From NCBI RefSeq assembly GCF_017562075.2, contig NC_054082.1, positions 682,001 to 746,000 on the forward strand: a stretch of DNA of 64,000 bases. Direction: 5' to 3'. This DNA comes from Anopheles merus. Taxonomy: Eukaryota > Arthropoda > Insecta > Diptera > Culicidae. The position numbers and the translations under genes were made by a program. Under the pieces are notes generated by a model. That model did not search any database. It worked only from the letters and a program-made list of their open reading frames with translations, and had not been told where the DNA came from. Of this stretch, positions 56,754 through 64,000 are shown piece after piece (the stretch's first letter is position 1; each line of letters starts with the position of its first letter).

Positions 56754-57665
56754 AATGCTGCCCAAATCGACACTACAATAGCTCTTCCCTTTTGAGAACA
56801 TGGAGATATATATTCTACCAATTGCAATGGAATCAAGACGATTGAATAAAATGGATTAAATACCAACCCTTCTCGAGAGTTTCTATCGTTTGCTGGCAAA
56901 AAGTAGTACATATCGGGCAATTTTCCCAGCAGTAGATATAACGCTCGACGATCACATAATCAAGCAGTTGCACAAGATCTATTGCAGGAGAGCATCAAAC
57001 GTTCACTATAATTCAAATTATGCTTTGTTAAACCCAGATGTAAAATGTTTGATCGTCCCAGCCTTTGAGAAAGACACACTTGAACCATCATGGAGTAGTT
57101 AGAGCGTAGATCTATTATAAGCGATTATAACGCTTCATCCATTTCGGGTTCATTCATTCCGAATACGTGGAAGACATAGTTATATGACAAGAAGGGATTT
57201 CAAAATAAACATGTATATCTCCAAAGTGGACCAAAGGGTTAGCCGTCAAGTGCTAATGTAGCTATGCGGACTTGTATTTAGCTATGGACTTGTATGTTGA
57301 TGTAGCTATGAGAACTGAATGTCTTTGCTTTTTTCCATCATTCATCCTTAGTAACACTTAAATCAGGAATACCCGTTCAAGAAAATACGAATACTTTCCC
57401 GCTATCATTTGTATGCCTTTCTGCTACCCTATGGATCTGTGTGCAATGTTGGCTATTCGTAAACTTCTACGAATTCCGCTCGAAGCTAGTTTCTGGGACG
57501 ATTGTGACAACACGTCTGAAGTTGTACATCTGTTTTATTATCTACACAGATGCCTGGTTATTACTGAACGATACGTGATACGATATACGATACGACAGTT
57601 TGATCTTTCTAGATACAACGACGAAAAGTGAATCATGCTTAGTTCAGTATTGTAGTATGCTTATA
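56754..57665. other. Intergenic, no supported gene
   Basis: 3' end of peptide gene 1 and AT-rich DNA. Open frames at 56890-57102 and 57413-57631 have no signal peptide, domain, splice context or promoter and were not called. Confidence 0.5.
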
Positions 57666-57866
57666 TTCTTCTTCTTTGGTACAACAACCGTTTTTGGTCA
57701 GGGTCACACTGTACCACTAGAAGGGCAAGGCTTTCTTTGACTTATTTATTACCATCACAGGATAGTCCGTCCTACTTATGAGGGCACGGTCTAATATGAG
57801 CTGGAAACCATGACGGGCATGTTGTTAAGTCGTACAAGTTCACGACTGTAACACCAGACCGGCCCC
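57666..57866 (-). mobile_element. SINE200-like element, near-complete copy
   Basis: About 200 bp. Read on the minus strand it begins GGGGCCGGTCTGGTGTTACAG (A-box-like tRNA head), has a B-box-like ATGGTTTCCAGCTC, and ends GGTTGTTGTACCAAAGAAGAAG. The length and order of blocks match the Anopheles SINE200 family as I recall it. The truncated copy at 9067 matches its 3' two-thirds. Confidence 0.7.
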
Positions 57867-58293
57867 AGTATGATTATATTTATAATAGATATTTTGAAGA
57901 TATAACATAATGGCTTTGTAAGGCATTGCCATAAGGAAGAATGCCAACAGTGAAAATTATATCCTTTAGGATTTAATAATCTGACAGCTAGCTGTTCTGG
58001 ATCCCCAGCTAATCGATCAATCAACCAAGATGTAAGATTCCACATTTGATTACATTGCAGTACAGATAGTTACTGTTTCATCTTTTTACCCTACGGAAGC
58101 TGAGTCCAAATCCTTTCCAAAATTCGTTTGAAGGTTCCCAGTAGCTTGATCAAACAACATCCCACATATTTTATTCATTTACTTTGCTTTGTTTGATGTA
58201 GATACGCGTGTTGGTCATTATATTATGCAAAAAAGGGTGAATAAACTCACCGATCTGTTTGTTCAACTGTTTGCAAAACCTTGGTGCTTGGAC

Positions 58294-58300
58294 TATATAA
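58294..58300 (+). promoter_or_regulatory. TATA box of mucin-like peptide 2
   Basis: TATATAA 68 bp before the ATG. Just upstream, CACCGATCTGTTTGTTCAAC at 58247 is repeated with one or two changes in the promoter of the next gene. Confidence 0.65.
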
Positions 58301-58361
58301 AAACACTATGACCGGCGTGAGTCCGTTCATTGCTCGGACGGATCAAAATAAACCTGTAAAT

Positions 58362-58733
58362 ATGAAGAACTTGGTAGTGCTTGTGCTAATGGTTGTGATG
58401 CTTCTAGCTGTGGTAAGCGCTTCTAACTCACCCATGAATTCTGTGCGGGAAAGCGGAATATTAATACTAACGTGAATCGTTTCCAATGGTTTTCAGAATA
58501 TGGCTGAAGCCCAATTTGGGTTCGGAGCTCAATCCACCAAACAACAACCTGCTACAGATACTACGAGGAAAACTTCACCAACAACACCGACAAAGCCTAC
58601 TACACCGACGAAGCCTACTACGCCAACAAAGCCAACACTGCCCACCCGCCCGACAATGACCTCTACTACGAAGCGCGCAACGCCTACTGTCGTCCCAACG
58701 AAACCATCACCGACGCCAACACGCAAGCCCTAA
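58362..58733 (+). CDS. Thr/Pro/Lys-rich mucin-like secreted peptide 2
   Basis: Exon 1 58362-58412 (51 nt, MKNLVVLVLMVVMLLAV) and exon 2 58497-58733 join in phase 0, giving 95 aa. Signal cleavage is expected after NMAEA. The mature chain has a short Gln/Thr lead (QFGFGAQSTKQQ), then tandem TPTKPT units (about four) and a Thr/Pro/Lys/Arg tail ending TRKP. It has no cysteines. Dense Thr suggests O-glycosylation, as in small mucins. It lies in tandem with its closest relative at 59209; the two share promoter blocks, signal peptide and the first residues after the intron. Confidence 0.75.
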
Positions 58734-59145
58734 TTCCTTCCCTTCAGAGTTCTTTGAGCTTATCGCACAGAAAGAGACCGGAAAATTGGTGTTTCAATAG
58801 AATAAAATCTGCCCCAAAATAGTTCTTCGACTCGACTGTTTGTTTTGACTCATTATGACGCGTGGTTGGGATACGTTAATCATTGAGCATATAGCATAGT
58901 ATCGGCTTAATGTACGGATTTTATCACTAAATCCTTTAAAGCATTTATTTGAAGGTCACTTCTCAAGCTTGTGTAAACTTTTTATTTATTTTTTACGCAA
59001 ACAGAGCTTGCTGCCGTTGACCGAACATTGAAGCAGGCTTGTAGCATTGCATGGCGATGTACCCGCGCGTACTGAAATTGCAAAAAGATTGCAAAAACCC
59101 ACCGATACGTTTGTTCAACTGTTTAGCAAACCGTGGCGGATGGAC

Positions 59146-59152
59146 TATATAA
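59146..59152 (+). promoter_or_regulatory. TATA box of mucin-like peptide 3
   Basis: TATATAA 63 bp before the ATG, inside GGACTATATAA, which is shared with peptide 2. The upstream block CACCGATACGTTTGTTCAAC at 59100 is shared too. Confidence 0.65.
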
Positions 59153-59208
59153 CTCCCTTACCGGGACGAGATCGTTCATTGCGTGGACGGATCAAACGAA
59201 CGGACAAA

Positions 59209-59704
59209 ATGAAGAACTTGGTAGTGTTTGTGTTTCTGGCTACGGTGCTTCTAGCTTTGGTAAGGACAATTCAACTCTCCAATTTATGTGTGAGGATGAT
59301 GGATAATAAGGATCATTCTTTCGGACTATTTTTAGAACATGGCTGAAGCGCAATCTGGAAAGCCTATTTCAACGAAGAATACACCGACGAAGCCTTCAAC
59401 ACAGACGAAGCCGACACCGACGAAGCCTACACCGACAAAGCCTTCTACACCGACCAAGCCTTCAACAGCGACTAAGCCTACACCATCCACGAAACCAACA
59501 CTACCGACAAAACCTACACCATCGAAGCCTACTTCGGCAAAACCAGTAGCAGCCAAGGCTGCAATGGCGAAATCTGTGTCGGGTGAACCTGTACCGGCGA
59601 AGACTACAAAGCGCCAATCGCTCAAAGCTACCAAAACAAAACCAACTCCAACGCGTAAAACCACTAAACGCACTAGCCGGCCGAGCACATCACCAGCAGC
59701 GTAA
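59209..59704 (+). CDS. Thr/Pro/Lys-rich mucin-like secreted peptide 3
   Basis: Exon 1 59209-59259 (51 nt, MKNLVVFVFLATVLLAL) and exon 2 59336-59704, giving 139 aa. After NMAEAQ the chain holds many imperfect TPTKP and STPTKP units. It then has a less regular segment with SAKPVAAKAAMAKS and a basic Thr/Arg/Lys end with TPTRKTTKRTSRPS. No cysteines. It is a longer version of peptide 2 by repeat expansion. The antisense frame over 59332-59793 is a composition artefact. A poly(A)-type AATAAA follows at about 59882. Confidence 0.75.
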
Positions 59705-60030
59705 ATCGATATTGATCTAAGCTTGGATTGCAAAATGCAAAATGCCCTCCTTCTACTTGATGCTTCTAGAACCGTTCGATTCCAGTTGCTCAATTAAAGT
59801 AAACGTTTTGCAGAACTCCCAACATCCGATTTGTCTGTGCCTATCACACTGTACAGGTAGTGAAGGCCACATGTTATGTTTCAATAAACAAAAAGTCTGT
59901 AATTTCACCAATCGTTTGGCTGTTTGCTTTGTCTCACTGTGACGTAAATCGTCACAGATCGTCTGTGACCGGTGCGTCATCGTTGCAGAAAGGTGTTTAC
60001 TCAAATGTATTCGAGATTAAAGTTTGGGAC

Positions 60031-60037
60031 TATATAA
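60031..60037 (+). promoter_or_regulatory. TATA box of mucin-like peptide 4
   Basis: TATATAA 69 bp before the ATG in GGGACTATATAAAG. Confidence 0.65.
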
Positions 60038-60099
60038 AGTCTGGCGCCGAGATTATCAGAGTATCCGAGAGGACGGAATCAATCTAAAGCCCCTTGACA

Positions 60100-60551
60100 A
60101 TGAAGAACTTGGCAGTACTTGTGTTGATCGTGATGGCGCTTCTAGCACTGGTAAGGAGAATGTCTAGCTGTGATGCACACCTTGGTAAGGATTGTACGAC
60201 TTGAAACGCTTGCAACTCTTACAGAACTTTGCTGAAGGTAGACCTTCATCATCATCGGAGGAATCATCAGAAGAAGTTACAGCCACTACCAGAACCACAA
60301 GATCGACCACTACACGTCGGACTACCACCACACGTCCAACTACGACGACCCGTCGGACTACCACCACCCGTCCAACAACCACTACACGTCGCACTACCAC
60401 CCGTCCAACTAGTACAACACGACGAACCAGCACGGCCAGTTCGTCCAGCACTCCCCGTTCGTCCAGTACTGCCAGTTCGTCCAGCACTCCCCGTTCGTCC
60501 AGTACTGCCAGTTCGGCCAGTACTGCCAGTTCTGCCAGCACTGCTCAATGA
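60100..60551 (+). CDS. Thr/Arg/Ser-rich mucin-like secreted peptide 4
   Basis: Exon 1 60100-60150 (51 nt, MKNLAVLVLIVMALLAL) and exon 2 60225-60551, giving 125 aa. The signal peptide ends near NFAEG. A short acidic Ser/Glu patch (RPSSSSEESSEE) is followed by about five TTTTRRT/TTTTRPT units, then a Ser-rich block with SSSTPRSSSTASS repeats. Lysine is replaced by arginine relative to peptides 2 and 3. No cysteines. An acidic Ser patch plus a Thr-rich body is typical of secreted, heavily O-glycosylated peptides. Its 3' end converges on the TIL gene at 60764. Confidence 0.75.
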
Positions 60552-60763
60552 TTCGAAGCACACAGTACCGACAAAAACGCACGCAAATATGGAAAAAGGT
60601 CTAGCGAGGATTTTGTTTTGAGGTAATGGAAGATTCTTTACATACCTCAGTAAAATGCTTGATTTTCAATAAAATTCTTCGCATACCAGAAACACACAAC
60701 GTGCTTCATATTCGATATTCAGTATTCGACCTAGTTGCGAAATTCGGAATCTTCGATCCATCA

Positions 60764-61188
60764 TTACGGCAGGGATGGTGATGGCGTTGGACACTCGGAC
60801 GGTAAGATGCAGCTCTTTTCGTGGCGCACCAAACCTTCATGGCAGAAGCAACGCCACGGACAGGTGACTCTCATGGGACATATGGGCACAGGGTTGTCGC
60901 ACGTTTTCTCACACACAAAACCACAGCATACGTACGTTTCGTTGCCGATACAGGGTGAGACTGTAAAGAGAGAAAGCGCGAAATGATTAGTACTGCTAAG
61001 GCTACTACGATCGTGATACGTGGCAACGACGACACGATACAGATCTGTTTGCCGTGTATTGTGCATTTATCGGTCAGCGCCACTACCAGGTGCGTGTGTT
61101 GCAGTACTTCACCGAGCAGACACGGTAAGGCACTGAATCCAACCGTCGCTAGAATTAGAGCAAGAGCGGTGAATCTTTCCAAAGTCAT
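60764..61188 (-). CDS. TIL-domain secreted protease-inhibitor-like protein
   Basis: Exons 61188-61113 and 60960-60764 join at phase 1 (donor CTCG|GTGAAG, acceptor TTTACAG), giving 90 aa. Signal peptide MTLERFTALALILATVGFSA is followed by a complete TIL domain: PCIGNETYVCCGFVCEKTC, NPVPICP, VTCPWRCFCHEGLVRHEKSC and LPSEC, with a short Pro/Ser tail. Eleven cysteines are visible, so all five family disulphides are possible plus one extra. The expected role is serine-protease inhibition in secretions or haemolymph. The alternative donor five bases downstream (GAA|GTACTG) would break the frame. Confidence 0.82.
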
Positions 61189-61730
61189 CGTTGAACGGTC
61201 ACTCGTGCTACGCAGGCCATAGTGAAACGCTTTTATAATACATTTATCCACCGAATGGGCGATTATTTCTCCATTATTTTACACTTCCATCGGCGTTCTG
61301 TTCTCGTTGTATTCAAAATACGCTTTATTGCTCTATCACAAATGATGCTTACATTCTCTGTTGAAAGGTGTTCACAACATTTTTGCACGATAGCTAATCT
61401 GAACGGCTGACGACGATGGTTTGGAAAGTCACCGCCACCGGAGCGGGATGATTGTATTGTATTGTATTGTCACTCTCGCTGGAGCTTTGCGGCAGTGTGA
61501 CTACTGTTTGGGTGAATGTGTTTGTGTTTGCCAAAGACGAGTGAAAGATGAGCTGTCAGCCTCCGCGGAACAGGGGACAGGAAAAATCGACCAAATTCAT
61601 CAGCTTAATAGCTATCATGTACACTTACGCGCTAAAAAAACCTTCTACACACTAGCGGGGGTTACGTTATAAGTTCGATCGGGCGCACAGTAGGCCCTGG
61701 AAAAGCGGGAAGTTGGACCACGCTTCGTGC
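61189..61730. other. Intergenic between TIL gene and calexcitin-like gene
   Basis: TIL promoter and the 3' UTR of the EF-hand gene; a short TTGTA repeat lies near 61452. No gene seen. Confidence 0.5.
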
Positions 61731-63766
61731 TCAGTGATCGACCAGCGGGCCCCAGAACATCCGGGAAACGTGCGTTTCCTTCTCGCTGACGAAAAAGTCT
61801 TTACCCAGCTTAACGAACTCGTCCAGCGTGATTTGGCCGTCGCCGTTTTTGTCGATCACCGCAAACGAAACGGCTGCATTCTCTTCCGTCAGCCCCAGAC
61901 AGCGGAAGAACAGTTTGAACTCGTTCAGCGAGATCGATCCCGAGCGATCTTTGTCGACGGCCTTACAAGACGATAAGAAAGGAAAAAAGGAAGGTTAAAG
62001 CGTTGTGAATGGTCGTCGTTTTTGCAATCCCGCATTCAGCTTACCTTGTACAGGTAGGGCAAAAAGCGATGCACCTTCTTCTTGAGATCCTTATCATTCA
62101 CCACATGGTGCATCTCGGTTAGGTACTGTTCCACCGTGACTAGATTGTAGGGCGTAATTTCACCCCATTGTTGCTCCCAGGTGGTCTACAAAACAAACCA
62201 GCAAACACACATGAATCGACGGATTATAATAATGGTCGTCACCACACAAAACGGAAAAGGTTACACTTGTATACGCACTCTCATAATGTCGCGGAACTCG
62301 TTCTTTGCCTTCGCATCGAGATGGCCCAGGGAGGCAAACTTTTCCGTCAGCAGCATAAAATCGTCGTACGAGATGACACCGTCCTTGTTGACGTCCAGCA
62401 CACCGTGCAGGGTGCGCATCTTGCGTCGCCAGAACTCGGAGTTGCCCTAAAAGAGATCAAGAGAGATCGGGTTTAGGCGAGTTGAAGACTTGAGAGCCAA
62501 AGGTGATGTGTTAGTATATACCATGTTCCTTACGGGATAGTGAAAGACCTGCACAAATTATGGGAAAGAAAGTGGTTAGTAAACTCGTTGCTTTTCGATC
62601 GATGGAGTTGAGTGATCATATTGAAAACGATCTCCTTTATCGGCGGTGGTATTCTTCACATGGAGACAACTCTCATTTTGCAAAACAGATATTCATGAGT
62701 CCATAAACGTCCATCATGTCGGCCAAAATCCGTCTCCAGCAGACGGTCAACGATCGGCAAAGCGATTTTGGGTTCGCAAGTGATCGTGCTGTCGCGCGTT
62801 GGAGCACGTTGCGCGTGTATTAGTGTTCGTGTGGAACGAGAGAAAAGAACGGGAATAATAATAAAAAAAAAAGAATCTCCCACTTCCTTCAACGCCTTTC
62901 CATGGTGCTGCTGCCGCGGCCGCGTTGCTGTATATTGGCAACATCTGTACACACAAACCGCACCACACTTTTTCGTGGAGCGGTTGATTGTCGTACAAAA
63001 ACAAAAAACGCACTCCCCTATTCTTCGCGGTTGCGATCAACCTTGTTGGTGTGTGTGCTTTTGTGCGACACAGAAAGCGTTTATTTCTAGTTAGAAGTGC
63101 TTGATAACGCATCCAAACCAACCACGCCACAAAATCCGGCAATCATATTGTCTCATGAGCGCGCTGCTGGCTGTGATGTTGGCTTCCTCCACCCACAGAG
63201 AACATTATTTCAAACCAGTTTGACTGGGGGAGCAGCACACCACTTTGCTTGTGGGACACCACCTTGAAGTTACATTCAAATCTCGTTCGAAGCCTTAGAA
63301 CCGAAAATGTTAAGTAACGGGCATCCACCACCAAAAAACTGGGTTTTTGTTACATGCCTCAAAACATGACCTTGTGGCAGCCTCCGAATCGCGTTCTGTG
63401 TGTTTTTTTTTGTTTCTTTTTCGATAGATCGCTCTACAGGAGGTACAGAGAGGGGCGCTGTTTTTGAGTTCGGCATCGACCCCGAGGGGGTGATCTTAAC
63501 ATCCCGTTTACATTTGAAGTGCACAGACCTTGAGGATCAGCCGTGCCACCTAACACGATCGATGCGGTGCACCATTTACGTACCCGTTCCTTGCGCTGAC
63601 GCTGGCGCGGAGTATTATCACGCTCATCATCCGAGTCCGAGTCCGAGTCACTGTTGTAGGCCCGTTCTGGGGCGGCCGTTTTCTTCGAATACTTGCGGAC
63701 CGATGTAGAGACGAAGGACGGCTTACTGTGCTTCAGGTAGTTTCGGTTGTTTTCACCGGTTTTCGG
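61731..63766 (-). CDS. Calexcitin / sarcoplasmic calcium-binding protein-like EF-hand protein (5' end uncertain)
   Basis: Exons 63766-63584, 62548-62534 (15 nt), 62446-62279, 62185-62045 and 61961-61731 are all phase 0; 245 aa are visible. The N-terminal exon is basic/acidic (HSKPSFVSTSVRKYSKK, then NSDSDSDSDDERD). After the microexon (VFHYP) comes FWRRKMRTLHGVLDVNKDGV, the first EF-hand. The last exon holds two canonical EF-hands (DKDRSGSISLNEF and DKNGDGQITLDEF) and ends RMFWGPLVDH. Calexcitins and SCPs buffer Ca2+ and bind GTP or ion channels in neurons and muscle. The start codon is not certain: an ATG at 63993 with a donor at about 63948 would be in phase, or the 5' exon lies beyond the window. 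Confidence 0.82.
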
Positions 63767-64000
63767 CTGAAAGGTACAAAATGGGAGAATTACTAACCTG
63801 TCGAACAGGGTCGAACAGTAGAGAACGGGACAGAAAAGGGAAGTTGGAGGTAATTGAAATTCAATTCTTCAGCTGATCCCAGTGTGAACGACAATAATGG
63901 ATGTTTCTGTGTGTAGCAATCATAATTAAAACCGCTACCTATTACTGAAAACAGAGGCGACGACGACGACGAAGACGACGTGAGGGATAGCATAACAGGG

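Noticed and set aside
57413..57631. A 72-codon plus-strand open frame
   Set aside because: No TATA box, splice signals or recognisable protein features; the length is within chance in AT-rich DNA.
59332..59793. Long minus-strand frames over the mucin-like genes (also 60164-60541)
   Set aside because: Repetitive Val/Gly/Phe or Val/Arg strings are the reverse complement of Thr/Pro/Lys/Arg repeats; there is no signal peptide or promoter.
1..64000. CRISPR arrays, bacterial operons or viral genes
   Set aside because: No spaced direct repeats, no prokaryotic gene layout and no viral protein motifs were seen; all genes have eukaryotic splice structure.

Overview
The window is insect nuclear DNA, most likely from an Anopheles mosquito. 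Genes are split by short GT-AG introns. Four genes encode insect long-wavelength opsins, a cluster encodes insect gustatory receptors, and tRNA-derived repeats resemble Anopheles SINE200. Exon boundaries below were read by eye from splice motifs and reading-phase continuity; no alignment, RNA or database was available. The species and chromosome arm cannot be named from sequence alone.

Layout. 1-5.8 kb: the 3' part of Wdr24 (GATOR2 nutrient sensing) converges on a large sugar-transporter gene on the minus strand. 7.2-16.2 kb: four long-wavelength opsin genes. Opsins 1 and 2 are minus and each has one coding intron. Opsins 3 and 4 lack that intron, lie head to head and are almost identical, forming an inverted repeat of about 1.1 kb arms around a 1.27 kb spacer. 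Each opsin has its own Pax6/RCSI-type palindrome and TATA box. Several SINE fragments sit between opsins 1 and 2, and a small unrecognised gene sits between opsins 2 and 3.

16.3-26.5 kb: a compact housekeeping block with Dzip1 (cilium base), Sld5/GINS4 (replication) divergent from Tsr2 (ribosome assembly), then YLPM1. 26.9-36.0 kb: a gustatory-receptor cluster. It holds one minus-strand locus whose two first exons appear to share four 3' exons, one further minus gene, and three tandem plus-strand genes, the last with an in-frame stop. 37.1-39.1 kb: two secreted Ly6/uPAR three-finger proteins. 40.5-54.2 kb: a ten-exon class B neuropeptide GPCR with long introns.

55.7-61.2 kb: small secreted proteins. 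Two are TIL-type cysteine-rich inhibitors. Four are basic, Thr/Pro/Ser/Lys/Arg-rich mucin-like peptides built on one plan: a TATA box 63-69 bp before the ATG, then a first exon of exactly 51 nt. 61.7 kb to the right edge: a calexcitin-like EF-hand protein on the minus strand with a 15-nt microexon.

The window is therefore rich in sensory and signalling genes: photoreception, contact chemoreception and peptide-hormone reception. The most noteworthy structures are the homogenised inverted opsin pair with its shared regulatory code, the alternative-first-exon gustatory locus, the nonsense codon in the last gustatory gene, and the repeat-rich secreted peptide family.
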